Shown here: positions 7,676 to 15,973 of the stretch, one piece after another | Numbering within the stretch: position 1 is the stretch's first letter | How the letters are laid out: each line of letters starts with the position of its first letter | DNA from: Streptomyces gardneri | Lineage (GTDB): Bacteria; Actinomycetota; Actinomycetes; Streptomycetales; Streptomycetaceae | Length of the DNA stretch: 64,000 bases | Assembly: GCF_006539185.1 (NCBI RefSeq) | Contig: NZ_BJMN01000026.1 | Coordinates: forward strand, 93,421-157,420 | Direction of reading: 5' to 3' | Notes under the pieces: generated by a model | The model's database searches: none | What the model saw: only the letters and a program-made list of their open reading frames with translations | Told to the model about the DNA's origin: nothing | Made by a program: the position numbers and the translations under genes

Positions 7676-9063
7676 CCCCGCTGACGGACGAGGACGACGA
7701 TCCCGGCCTCGTCCCGCACGACCCGCCACCCGCCGTCCCCCGCGGCCTGCCGCAGCACGCGCCCGACCGCTCCCGCGGGCCAGGCGTCCGTCCGGTCCGC
7801 CACGACCCACTCCACGGCGGGGCTCCGGCCGAGCACCCCGTCCGCGACCAGGTGCACGGTCGTCCGGTCGGTCAGGTGCGGGGCGAGACTGTTGCTCGCG
7901 GCGACCCGGGCCCCGTCGGGGACGAGGGCCAGGGCCTCGCGGGCCGCGGCCTCCCGGGGGCTCGTCCGCCAGAAGCCCGGCGTGGCCGGCGAGGCCAGGG
8001 GCTGCGTGGGCAGCAGCAGGAGCGCGACGGCCACGGGCACGGAGAGCGGCAGCCGTACGCCCCGGCGCAGGGCGTCGACGAGGGCGGCGAGCGCGATCGG
8101 CACGAGGACCGCCGAGTAGTGCAGGCCCGGCTCCCAGTGGGCCGGGTTGGCGGAGGTGAACCGCCAGGCCAGGGTCGGCAGGAGCAGCAGGGCGAGCGGG
8201 CTGCGCACGACGAGCCCGCCGGTCACGGCGAGCAGCAGCAGGACGGTCAGCACCTTCACGTGCCAGCCGTCGAGGAGCCCGTACGCACCGGTGACCTGGC
8301 CCGCGTACAGATACCGCCCGTCCGGCGCGAAGGCCGGGATCACCCCGTAGACGATCAGCACCGTGCCGAGCACGGACCCGGCCGTGAGGGCGAGTCCGGT
8401 GCGACGGTCCTGACGGGCGAGCAGCAGCCCGAAGACGGCGGCGGTCGCGCCCAGGTCCTCCTTCACCAGGAGCAGGGCGGCCGCCCAGCACGCGGCGGCG
8501 CGGGTCCGCCCGTCGAGGAGGGCGCGGCAGGCGAGGGCGAGCAGGGGCACGGCGAAGGCGACCTCGTGGAAGTCGAAGCCGATGAGCTGCTGCACTCCCC
8601 AGCCGAGCCCGCAGGCCGTCCCGACCGCCGGCGCGGCGAACCGTCGCTCCGGCAGGTGCTGCTGGGCGGTGCGGGCGAGGACGTACACGGCGAGGGCGAC
8701 GAGCGCGGCCTGCGCGACGAGGAGCGTGCCGACGTGCGGGGCGATCCGGTAGAGCGGCGCGAGGAGGGCAAGGACCGGGTGGAAGTGGTCGCCGAGGAGC
8801 GGGTACGCGTCGGCGGCGAAGCCGGGCGGGGCGGTCGCGGCCCGTATCCCGGAGGCGGGCGCCCGCCCCTCCGCGTAGGCGCGCACGGCCTGCCCGAAGA
8901 TCCCGAGGTCGTATCCGGTCGTCCGGAAGCGGGCGTGCTCGCGCAGCGCGAACACGGCGAACACGGCGAAGAAGGCGGCGGCGAGGAGCGCGGGGACGGT
9001 GCGGGGGAGGGAGGCGGGGCGAGATGTGCGGCGAGCGGGGGGAGAAGCGGTGATCAGGGCCAT
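7663..9063 (-). CDS. DUF2079 polytopic membrane protein
   Basis: The product is 466 residues starting at ATG 9063; a longer frame to 9159 would run across the regulatory repeats. It has about ten hydrophobic segments and the family signature TTGYDLGIFGQAVRAYAEG just after the first one, followed by GDHFHPVLALLAPLYR. DUF2079 proteins resemble GT-C glycosyltransferase-like membrane proteins, but no reaction is established. The gene is divergent from a two-component system and shares with it a 94-base spacer carrying three CTGAGG repeats, so it is a likely regulatory target. Confidence 0.8.
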   Translation of the reverse strand: MALITASPPARRTSRPASLPRTVPALLAAAFFAVFAVFALREHARFRTTGYDLGIFGQAVRAYAEGRAPASGIRAATAPPGFAADAYPLLGDHFHPVLALLAPLYRIAPHVGTLLVAQAALVALAVYVLARTAQQHLPERRFAAPAVGTACGLGWGVQQLIGFDFHEVAFAVPLLALACRALLDGRTRAAACWAAALLLVKEDLGATAAVFGLLLARQDRRTGLALTAGSVLGTVLIVYGVIPAFAPDGRYLYAGQVTGAYGLLDGWHVKVLTVLLLLAVTGGLVVRSPLALLLLPTLAWRFTSANPAHWEPGLHYSAVLVPIALAALVDALRRGVRLPLSVPVAVALLLLPTQPLASPATPGFWRTSPREAAAREALALVPDGARVAASNSLAPHLTDRTTVHLVADGVLGRSPAVEWVVADRTDAWPAGAVGRVLRQAAGDGGWRVVRDEAGIVVLVRQRGQTR

Positions 9064-9086
9064 GCGGGGAGCCTCGGCGACGACCC

Positions 9087-9123
9087 CTGAGGTGCCGCTG
9101 AGGAGACCTGAGGATTTACTCAG
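9087..9123. promoter_or_regulatory. CTGAGG direct repeats in the two-component divergent promoter
   Basis: CTGAGG occurs at 9087, 9098 and 9108, with CTCAG at 9119. Spacings of 11, 10 and 11 bases put all copies on one DNA face, as expected for tandem binding of an OmpR-type response regulator, here probably the product of the gene at 9158. Confidence 0.55.
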
Positions 9124-9157
9124 CCCCGCTTCCGGCGGCCCGGCGATACTCGATCCC

Positions 9158-9838
9158 ATGCGCGTACTGGTGATCGAGGACGAGGAGAGGATCGCCGCCT
9201 CCCTGCGGCGCGGACTCTCGGCCGTCGGCTACACGGTCGACGTCGCCCACGACGGCGTGACCGGCCTGTGCCTGGCCCGGGAGCACCGCTACGCCGCGGT
9301 CCTCCTCGACATCATGCTGCCCGGTCTCAACGGCTACCAGGTCTGCTCGCGGCTGCGCGCCGAGTCCAACGACGTGCCGGTCCTGATGCTGACGGCCAAG
9401 AACGGCGAGTACGACGAGGCCGAGGGCCTCGACACGGGCGCCGACGACTACCTTGCGAAGCCCTTCTCGTACGTCGTCCTGGAGGCCCGCCTCCGCGCCC
9501 TCCTCCGCCGCGGCGGCGCCCGCACCCGCACGCTCCTGGAGTGCGGCGACCTGTGGCTCGACCCGGCGCGCAGGACCTGCGGCCGGGGCACGACGCAGAT
9601 CGCGCTCACCCCGAAGGAGTTCGCGGTGCTGCACTGCCTGCTGCTCCGCCAGGACGAGGTGGTGCCCACGCTCGACGTCCTCGACGAGGTCTGGTCGGCG
9701 GACTTCACGGGCGACCCGAACATCGTGCACGTCTACATCAGGGCCGTACGCAAGAAGATCGACGCGCCCTTCGGCCGCGAGACGATCGAGACGGTGCGCG
9801 GGGCGGGGTACCGGGTGACGGGTGGCGGCCGTGGCTGA
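9158..9838 (+). CDS. OmpR-family response regulator
   Basis: The product is 226 residues and starts at ATG 9158 (MRVLVIEDEERIAASL). The receiver domain (1-115) has the acidic pocket at Glu7-Asp8, phospho-acceptor Asp51 in LLDIMLPGLNGY, the Thr in MLTAKN, and Lys101 in LAKPFS. The C-terminal winged helix (about 130-222) contains LTPKEFAVLHCLL and the recognition region VHVYIRAVRKKID, ending ETVRGAGYRV. The kinase gene overlaps its end by 17 bases, so they form a cognate pair. The CTGAGG repeats upstream are probably its own operator. Confidence 0.9.
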   Translation: MRVLVIEDEERIAASLRRGLSAVGYTVDVAHDGVTGLCLAREHRYAAVLLDIMLPGLNGYQVCSRLRAESNDVPVLMLTAKNGEYDEAEGLDTGADDYLAKPFSYVVLEARLRALLRRGGARTRTLLECGDLWLDPARRTCGRGTTQIALTPKEFAVLHCLLLRQDEVVPTLDVLDEVWSADFTGDPNIVHVYIRAVRKKIDAPFGRETIETVRGAGYRVTGGGRG

Positions 9839-11390
9839 GCAGCGGGGACGCCAGGGGCGGCGCGGCCCGCTCGCCGTCCTGCGGCACCACCGGTACTGGC
9901 CGGTGTGGGCGGCGGGCCTCGCGGCGGCGCTGGTCGTCGCGGCGGCGGTGATCTGGCTGCAGGCGGAGGACCTCGCCGTGGGGGCGCTCCCCTGGGTGAT
10001 CCCCGAGGTGATCCACACCGACCGGGTGGGCCCGCAGATCGCGTTCCTCGCCTGGCCGGGCTTCCTGTGGGGCGCGGCGGCCGTCGGCGCGGCCGGCTGG
10101 CTCGCCGCCCACGGGCACGCGTGGGCGGTACGGCTCAGGGCGGCGGCGGTCGCCTTCCTGACGTCGGGCGCGCTGCTCTTCACGTACACGCGCTGGCTCG
10201 AACAGGAGAACCCGCTCAAGCCGTGGCTCGTCGCGAAGGAGGCGTACCGCTGGGGCCTGATGTTCATCGGCCCCTCGACGGGGCTGCTGACGGCGGCGGC
10301 CGTGTGGGCGGCGCTGGGCGGCGGGGCGACCCTCGCCGGTCGGGCAGGCCGAGGCGGCGGGGAGGACCGGCTGCCGTACCGCAGCCGGACGGCTCTGGTG
10401 GCTGGGGTCGCGACCGGGGCGCTGTTCGCGGCGGGCATCGAGGTCCTGCGGCGGGCGCAGCCGGACCACGCGCCGGGGCAGCCCTACTGGATCGCGCTCA
10501 CCACCGGCGCGCCCCTCGTCGCCCTCCTCACGGGCGTCCTCGTCCACGTCACCGCGGCGCGGGCGCTGCGGCCCGTCGAGGCGATCCGGCGCGAACTCGC
10601 CGACATCACGGGCCAGTCCCTCGACCGCCGGGTCCCGGTCCCGCCGACGGGCGACGTGATCGCCCGGCTCGCCGTCACCACGAACGACACCCTCGACCGC
10701 CTGGAACAGGCCTCGTCCCGCCAGCAGCAGTTCGTCGCGGACGCGGCGCACGAACTCCGCAGCCCGCTCGCGGCCCTGCGGGCCCAGCTGGAGACTGCCC
10801 TGCGCCACCCGGACTCGGTGACGGACTGGCCGGAGGTGGTGGCGGAGGCCGCCGCCGACGTCGTACGGCTCCAGGCCCTCGCCGACGACCTGCTGCTCCT
10901 CGCGAGCCACCGGGCGACAGCGCCGGCGGGGGAGCCGGTCGACCTGGCGGCGCTCGCGGAGGACCTGGTCCGCGAACACCAGCACCTCCCGGACGCGACG
11001 GGCCTCCTCCTCACGTGCGAGGCCCCGGCGCCGGCGCTCGTCCACGGCAACGCGACCCGCCTGGAGCGCCTCGTCCGCAACCTCCTGGCGAACGCCTGCC
11101 GCCACGCGGAGACCGCGATCAGGGTGACCGTCGAAACGGACGGCCCCTCCGTGGTGCTCACCGTGCAGGACGACGGCCCGGGCATCCCGCCCGCCGACCG
11201 GTCCCGCGTCTTCGACCGCTTCACCCGCCTCGACGCCTCGCGCACCCGCACCTCGGGCGGCGCGGGCCTGGGCCTCCCCATCGCCCGCGACATCGCCACC
11301 CACCACGGCGGCACCCTCACGATCGAGGACTCGGCGCGCGGGGCGCGCCTGACGGCTCGCTTCCCGACGGGCGCTCGCCCGTCCGGATGA
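9822..11390 (+). CDS. Membrane sensor histidine kinase
   Basis: The product is 522 residues and starts at GTG 9822 inside the regulator gene. About six hydrophobic segments occupy residues 25-245, an unusually membrane-rich input domain without a large extracellular loop, so it may sense membrane or envelope state. A HAMP-like linker follows (RALRPVEAIRRELADITG). HisKA has the phospho-accepting His310 in FVADAAHELRSPLAALR; the ATPase domain has LVRNLLANACRHA (N box), DDGPGIPPADRSRVFDRF (G1/F boxes) and GGAGLGLPIAR (G2). It partners the response regulator upstream. Confidence 0.9.
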   Translation: MAAVAEQRGRQGRRGPLAVLRHHRYWPVWAAGLAAALVVAAAVIWLQAEDLAVGALPWVIPEVIHTDRVGPQIAFLAWPGFLWGAAAVGAAGWLAAHGHAWAVRLRAAAVAFLTSGALLFTYTRWLEQENPLKPWLVAKEAYRWGLMFIGPSTGLLTAAAVWAALGGGATLAGRAGRGGGEDRLPYRSRTALVAGVATGALFAAGIEVLRRAQPDHAPGQPYWIALTTGAPLVALLTGVLVHVTAARALRPVEAIRRELADITGQSLDRRVPVPPTGDVIARLAVTTNDTLDRLEQASSRQQQFVADAAHELRSPLAALRAQLETALRHPDSVTDWPEVVAEAAADVVRLQALADDLLLLASHRATAPAGEPVDLAALAEDLVREHQHLPDATGLLLTCEAPAPALVHGNATRLERLVRNLLANACRHAETAIRVTVETDGPSVVLTVQDDGPGIPPADRSRVFDRFTRLDASRTRTSGGAGLGLPIARDIATHHGGTLTIEDSARGARLTARFPTGARPSG

Positions 11391-11440
11391 CGCCTCGGTG
11401 TGACTATCCTCGTGGCGAATCGACCACGGGGGAGAACGGC

Positions 11441-11863
11441 ATGGCAACCGACGCCAGGGAACACGCGCTGTCCTACGACACCACGGCGGCGACCTCGCCC
11501 TTCGGGCTCGGACTGCACCATGTGCAGCTCAGCCTGCCGCCGGGCGAGGAGGAGGTGTGCCGGCGGTTCTACGTGGACGTCCTCGGCATGACCGAGATCC
11601 GGAAGCCGCCGGTCCTCGCGGCCCGCGGCGGGCTGTGGGTGCGGTCGGACGCGCTGGAGATCCACCTGGGCGTCGAGGAGGACTTCCGCCCGGCCCGCAA
11701 GGGCCACCCCGGCATCCTCGTCGCCGACCTCGACGGGCTCGCCGCGCGGCTGACGGCCCTGGGCACCGAGGTCACCTGGGACGACAACTTCCCCGGCCAC
11801 CGGCGCTTCTACGTCGCCGACTGCCACGGCAACCGGCTCGAATTCCTCCGCCCGGAGGCCTGA
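11441..11863 (+). CDS. VOC-family (glyoxalase-like) protein
   Basis: The product is 140 residues with GGGGGAGA before the ATG. It has the paired beta-alpha-beta-beta-beta halves of the vicinal-oxygen-chelate fold: GLHHVQLSLPPGEEEVCRRFYVDVLGMTEI at residues 25-54, and DLDGLAARLTALG...FYVADCHGNRLEFLRPEA at the end. His28 and the late Glu in NRLEF fit metal-binding positions. One VOC module is present, so it probably acts as a dimer. The substrate is unknown. It is followed by a strong palindromic terminator and looks monocistronic. Confidence 0.8.
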   Translation: MATDAREHALSYDTTAATSPFGLGLHHVQLSLPPGEEEVCRRFYVDVLGMTEIRKPPVLAARGGLWVRSDALEIHLGVEEDFRPARKGHPGILVADLDGLAARLTALGTEVTWDDNFPGHRRFYVADCHGNRLEFLRPEA

Positions 11864-11896
11864 CGGGACCCCGGCGAGATCGTCGCCGTACACACC

Positions 11897-11926
11897 GGAG
11901 GGGCCGGGCAGCTGCCCGGCCCCTCC
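11897..11926. terminator. Perfect 30-bp palindrome, bidirectional terminator candidate
   Basis: GGAGGGGCCGGGCAG is followed directly by its complement, centred at 11911/11912, 34 bases after the VOC stop. There is no T-run, which is usual for Streptomyces hairpin terminators. Confidence 0.7.
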
Positions 11927-12091
11927 TCGTGCGGTGGTCCGATCGCGTTGCGCACGGGCCCTGCCCGGACGGTTCCCCCTGGTTCCGTCGGGTGTCCCCC
12001 GAGCCCGTGTGCTCCCCCGTCGACCGGACCTCCCTGGGCCCCGGCGGCTCCCCCGAAGTCGCCGCCGCGGCCTTTCCCCGTCGGGAATGGT

Positions 12092-12310
12092 CTACTTGGC
12101 CGGCTCCGTGGTGACGTGGATGTTGCCGAGCGGAGCGGCGGTCTCGGCGGCAGCCGGCTCGCCGGTGACGTGGATGTTCTTGATGCCGATCTTCTCGGCG
12201 ATGGCGTCCTCGGCCTCGCCGCCGGTGACGTGGATGTTCTTGGTCTCGATGTCGGCCTCGCCGCCGGTGACGTGAATGTTCGTCGGCTTGATGATCGATT
12301 CGTCGCTCAT
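12092..12310 (-). CDS. Small four-repeat NIHVT protein, AfsS-like by position
   Basis: The product is 72 residues with GGGAGG six bases before the ATG at 12310. It has no signal peptide or membrane segment and contains NIHVT four times (residues 11-15, 25-29, 45-49, 63-67), mostly followed by GGEA, GEP or TEP, separated by acidic linkers. Small 'sigma-like' proteins of Streptomyces such as AfsS have short tandem repeats built around an N-x-H core and sit just downstream of afsR; this gene holds exactly that position behind an AfsR-like regulator on the same strand. I infer an AfsS-type role in activating secondary metabolism, but the repeat is not the DNHMP type known for AfsS. A repeat-peptide precursor is the alternative. 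Confidence 0.75.
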   Translation of the reverse strand: MSDESIIKPTNIHVTGGEADIETKNIHVTGGEAEDAIAEKIGIKNIHVTGEPAAAETAAPLGNIHVTTEPAK

Positions 12311-12496
12311 CGCAACCTCCCGTGGTTCTTCTTGAGACAGATGGGTCGTCGAGGCCCGCCCGGCTGTTCCCCCGTGGACTGCCGGGCGGGGTCTCTCTAC
12401 AGGGCCGCTCACCCTAGTGCTCCGGTTGGACGGCCTCTTCGGCGACCCGTCTGCCCCCCGAGGCGACGGATCGATAAGAGAAGCATGGCCTCCGGC

Positions 12497-12514
12497 GATA
12501 AACGAACGATGAAC
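12497..12514 (-). promoter_or_regulatory. Candidate SARP direct repeat upstream of the NIHVT gene
   Basis: Read on the minus strand: GTTCATC, four bases, GTTTATC, which is the 11-base period typical of SARP/AfsR boxes. A possible -10 (CATGCT) begins about nine bases downstream. The site lies between the regulator gene and the small gene. Confidence 0.55.
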
Positions 12515-12542
12515 GCCCAGCCCGGTCCCGTGATCCGGGCCG

Positions 12543-15500
12543 TCAGGCGGCCGCGGCGGGTGCGAGGAGAGTCCGGACCTCCGTGGCCTCGGGGGAGTGC
12601 AGCTCTTCGTAGATGGCCAGCGCGTCCCGCCAGCAGACCTCGGCCCGGCCGGACTGGCCGATGCCGGTGAGGGCGCGGCCCAGCACGGTGAGGACATTGC
12701 CGCGACGCCACTCGCCACCGATCCCGCGCAGCACGGTCAGTGCCATTTCCGCGCTGGAGGCCGCCTGCGCGTATCGGCGCCCCGCGACGTCCACTTCGGC
12801 CATGCGGAACAGCGTCATGCCCTCCCACAGCCGCTGCCGACTGTCCCGGAAGACGTCCAGAGCCGCCGCCAGGCTGGCGTAGGCGTCGGTGAGCTGGCCG
12901 CTCTGCGTCAGTGCGACTCCCATGGCGTACCGGCCGTTGGCGCCCTTCAGGGCATGGCCCATGCGGTCGTACATGGCCGTGCCCTGGCGGGCCAGGACGA
13001 CGGCGCTGCTCGTGCGTCCGGTGAGCAGGTGGATCCGGGAGAGGTTGCACAGGGCGCTGGCCTCCCCCGGTTCGTCCTGGCAGTCCCGGAACTCCTCGAT
13101 GGCCCGGTTGAGGAACTCCTCGCCCTCCTCGTACCGGTTGCGGTAGACCGCCATGACGCCGAGGGTGTTGGCCGCCCAGGAGCGAGGCATCCGGTCGTCG
13201 ACCCGGTCGGCCAGGCCCATGGCCTCGCGGGCCTCCTGGTCGGCCTGGTCGAACCGTCCGGACACGTGGTGGACGTACGCCGACGTGATCGCCGCACGGC
13301 CCGCCGCCCGGGTGTCGTCGGTGCGGCCCGCGGCCTCCCGCAGCACCGTCGCCACCGCCTCGTACTCCTTGGAGTTCGCGCCCGACTCCGCCAGGTCCAG
13401 CGACGCCCACAGCAGGTCCACCGCGCGGCGGAGGGTGCCGGGGGCCGAGGCCGACTGGCGGACCGTGGCCAGGAGGCAGTTGGCCTCGGCGTACAGCCAG
13501 TCCTGGGCCTCGTGGCGGTCCGTGAAGGTCAGGCCCTCGTACGCCGTCGGTTCCAGGTGGTCCACCAGTCGGTCGCCGGGGCGTTCGATCGCGTAGACGC
13601 GCGCCGCCGTCGAGAGGTAGAAGTCCAGGAGGCGGGAGAGCGCCGCCTCCTTCTCCGTCGGGGGCTGTTCGTCCCGGTCCGCGCACGCACGCGCGTAGAG
13701 CCTGACCAGGTCGTGGTAGCGGTAGCGGCCCGGAGCCGCCGACTCCAGGAGCGAGGTGTCGACGAGGGCCTCCAGGAGGTCCTCCGTGTCCCAGAGCGGC
13801 AGGTCCAGGACCGCCGCCGCCGCCGCGAGGGAGATGTCCGGGCCGTCCGCCAGGCCCAGCAGGCGGAACGCGCGGGCCTGGGCCGGTTCCAGCTGGCCGT
13901 AGCCGAGTTCGAAGGTCGCCTTGACCGCGAGGTCGCCCGCCTGGAGTTCGTCGAGGCGCCGCCGCTCGTCCGCCAGCTTCGCCGCCAGGACCGAGACCGT
14001 CCACGTGCGGCGGGCCGCCAGCCGGGAGGCCGCGATACGGATCGCGAGGGGGAGGAAACCGCAGGCCGCGACCACGTCGAGGGCCGCTTCCCGCTCGGCC
14101 TGGACCCGCTCCTCGCCGACGATCCTCGTGAAGAGCTGGAGCGCCTCCTCCGGGGACATCACGTCCAGGTCCACCAGGTGCGCGCCCGCCAGGTCGACCA
14201 TGCGGATGCGGCTCGTGACCAGGGCCGCGCAGCCGGCCGTGCCGGGAAGCAGCGGGCGGATCTGGGCCGCGTCCCGGGCGTTGTCCAGGAGGACCAGGAC
14301 CCGCCGGCCGTCCAGGGTCGAGCGGTAGAGCGCGGCCCGGTCGTCGAGGGAGTCCGGGATGGCCGAGTCGGGCGTTCCGAGGGCCCGGAGGAAGGAGCCG
14401 AGGACGGTTTCCGGGGCGGCGGCGCGGTGGCCGGCGCCCTGGAGGTCCACGTACAGCTGCCCGTCCGGGAAGTGCCGCCGCGCCTCGTGGGCCACGTGCA
14501 CCGCGAGCGTCGTCTTGCCGACCCCGCCGATGCCCGCGAGCGCCGAGACCGCCATGACGTGGCCCTCGGCGGTCGCGAGCCGGGCGCCCAGTTCGCGTAC
14601 GAAGGAGGTCCGGCCCGTGAAGTCCGGGACGGTGGCGGGGAGCTGGGCGGGGCGTGCGACGGGTGCGGCGGCCGGGGCCGCCTCCTCGACCGGGCGGGCG
14701 AGTTCGGCGTCGCCCTGGAGGATGCGCTGCTGGAGCCGGGAGAGTTCGGGCGTCGGGTCGACCCCGAGCTCGTCGGCGAGGAGCCGGCGCGTGTCCGCGT
14801 ACACGGCGAGCGCCTCCGCCTGCCGCCCGCCCCGGTAGAGGGCGAGCATCAGCAGCTCGCGGAGCCGCTCGCGCAGCGGGTGCGCGGCGGTCAGCGCGGT
14901 CAGCTCGGAGACGGCCTCCGCGTGCGCGCCGACCTCCAGGTCGATGTCGAGGCGGGTCTCCAGGAGCGTGAGCCGCCATTCCTCCAGGCGGGTCCGCTGC
15001 GTCTCGGCATACGGGCCGGGTACGGAGGCGAGCACCTCGCCGTCCCACAGCGCGAGGGCCTCGGCGAGCCGCGCCCGCGCGCCCGCCCGGTCTCCGGACG
15101 CCCGCAGCTTCTCGGCCCCGGCGGCCAGTTCCTGTGCGGTGAGGAGGTCCAGGGCCTTGGTGCGCAGGGCGTAGCCGCCGGACTCGCTGACGAGGACCTT
15201 CGGGTCGAGGGCCTTGCGGAGCCGGGAGGCGTACGTCCGTACCGCCGCGAGGGCCTGCGAGGGCGGTTCCTCGCCCCAGAGTGCGTCGATCAGCTCGGAG
15301 GCGGTGGCGGTGCGTCCGCCGCGCAGGAGCAGGGCGGCGAGCAGGGCGCGCTGCTGGGGCGAGCCGGTGGGCAGGGCTTCGCCGTCGCGCCAGGCGCGCA
15401 CGGGGCCGAGCACGCCGAAGCGCAGCTCACCGCCGGTCGTGGTCTCGGTGCCGGCCGCACGTTCGGTGCCGGTGCCGGTCGCACGCTCGGTGCCGGTGCC

Positions 15501-15773
15501 GGTGCCGGTGCCGGTGCCGGTGCCGGTCGCGTGCTCCGTGCTCGTGCCGGTGCCGCTGCGGGCGCCTGCACCAGGGCGCGTAACCGCGCCTGCACCAGGG
15601 CGCGTAACCGCGCCCGCATCGGGGCCCGTACCCGCGCCCGCGTCAGGGCCCGTTCCCGTGCCCGTACCCGTGTTCGTTCTGCCTTCGGAACCCGTGCTCG
15701 CGCCCGCGTCGGCACCCGCGCTCGTCTTCGGAGCCCGCTGCACCGGAACTCGCGGCCCGTCTTCACGGTCCAT
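12543..15773 (-). CDS. afsR: AfsR-like SARP-NB-ARC-TPR transcriptional regulator
   Basis: The product is 1076 residues with GGGGGAG before the ATG. After a 114-residue low-complexity Gly/Thr/Ala leader comes an OmpR-type DNA-binding domain (about 115-215, ELRFGVLGPVRAW, SPQQRALLAALLL, YASRLRKALDP) and the bacterial transcriptional activation domain (about 220-370). A NB-ARC ATPase follows with P-loop GIGGVGKTT (about 413-421) and VLVLLDNARDAAQ as Walker B, then TPR repeats from about 770 to the end. This is the AfsR architecture: a global activator of antibiotic production, phosphorylated by AfsK, that switches on afsS. The adjacent small repeat gene and its SARP box support AfsR identity. 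The hexanucleotide and 24-base repeats in the leader are unusual. Confidence 0.8.
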   Translation of the reverse strand: MDREDGPRVPVQRAPKTSAGADAGASTGSEGRTNTGTGTGTGPDAGAGTGPDAGAVTRPGAGAVTRPGAGARSGTGTSTEHATGTGTGTGTGTGTERATGTGTERAAGTETTTGGELRFGVLGPVRAWRDGEALPTGSPQQRALLAALLLRGGRTATASELIDALWGEEPPSQALAAVRTYASRLRKALDPKVLVSESGGYALRTKALDLLTAQELAAGAEKLRASGDRAGARARLAEALALWDGEVLASVPGPYAETQRTRLEEWRLTLLETRLDIDLEVGAHAEAVSELTALTAAHPLRERLRELLMLALYRGGRQAEALAVYADTRRLLADELGVDPTPELSRLQQRILQGDAELARPVEEAAPAAAPVARPAQLPATVPDFTGRTSFVRELGARLATAEGHVMAVSALAGIGGVGKTTLAVHVAHEARRHFPDGQLYVDLQGAGHRAAAPETVLGSFLRALGTPDSAIPDSLDDRAALYRSTLDGRRVLVLLDNARDAAQIRPLLPGTAGCAALVTSRIRMVDLAGAHLVDLDVMSPEEALQLFTRIVGEERVQAEREAALDVVAACGFLPLAIRIAASRLAARRTWTVSVLAAKLADERRRLDELQAGDLAVKATFELGYGQLEPAQARAFRLLGLADGPDISLAAAAAVLDLPLWDTEDLLEALVDTSLLESAAPGRYRYHDLVRLYARACADRDEQPPTEKEAALSRLLDFYLSTAARVYAIERPGDRLVDHLEPTAYEGLTFTDRHEAQDWLYAEANCLLATVRQSASAPGTLRRAVDLLWASLDLAESGANSKEYEAVATVLREAAGRTDDTRAAGRAAITSAYVHHVSGRFDQADQEAREAMGLADRVDDRMPRSWAANTLGVMAVYRNRYEEGEEFLNRAIEEFRDCQDEPGEASALCNLSRIHLLTGRTSSAVVLARQGTAMYDRMGHALKGANGRYAMGVALTQSGQLTDAYASLAAALDVFRDSRQRLWEGMTLFRMAEVDVAGRRYAQAASSAEMALTVLRGIGGEWRRGNVLTVLGRALTGIGQSGRAEVCWRDALAIYEELHSPEATEVRTLLAPAAAA
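15489..15524. repeat. Six perfect GGTGCC hexanucleotide copies in the afsR-like leader
   Basis: Six uninterrupted GGTGCC units encode (on the minus strand) Gly-Thr dipeptides at about residues 84-96 of the regulator. The unit length keeps the frame, so slippage would change leader length without breaking the gene. Confidence 0.85.
15562..15609. repeat. Two identical 24-base repeats in the afsR-like leader
   Basis: Units 15562-15585 and 15586-15609 are identical and a third diverged copy follows at 15610-15633. They encode eight-residue repeats of the type GAVTRPGA. Confidence 0.85.
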
Positions 15774-15916
15774 AGCTCCCCCTGCCCGTACCGCTGGTTT
15801 CGCCCAGGACAGTCTGCCTTGTCCGGAGGGAGTCCGTCAGCATCGGGTCGGCCGAGAGCGGGGGTCGGAGCGGGCCTGGAACCGGGTCGTTGCCGGACCG
15901 TTGTGCGCCACGATAG

Positions 15917-15931
15917 CTGACGGGTCGTCAG
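15917..15931. promoter_or_regulatory. Operator copy 3, CTGAC-N5-GTCAG
   Basis: Perfect inverted repeat CTGAC-GGGTC-GTCAG, 42 bases before the chosen amidohydrolase start and 144 bases upstream of the divergent afsR-like start. Confidence 0.75.
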
Positions 15932-15973
15932 ATCGGCGCTACCGTGAAGGCCATGGAGAGCATGGAGGAGAGC

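Noticed and set aside
9158..11390. Assigning the two-component pair to AfsQ1/AfsQ2 or another named system
   Set aside because: The general motifs fit many OmpR-type pairs; the six-segment membrane input and the DUF2079 neighbour do not identify a named system.
12409..15048. An 879-codon alternative frame inside the AfsR-like gene
   Set aside because: Arg/Gly/Pro-rich shadow; the chosen frame has SARP, NB-ARC and TPR motifs and a ribosome site.
15489..15633. Possible CRISPR-like or satellite array
   Set aside because: Units are 6 and 24 bases, directly adjacent without spacers, and in frame with the regulator leader.
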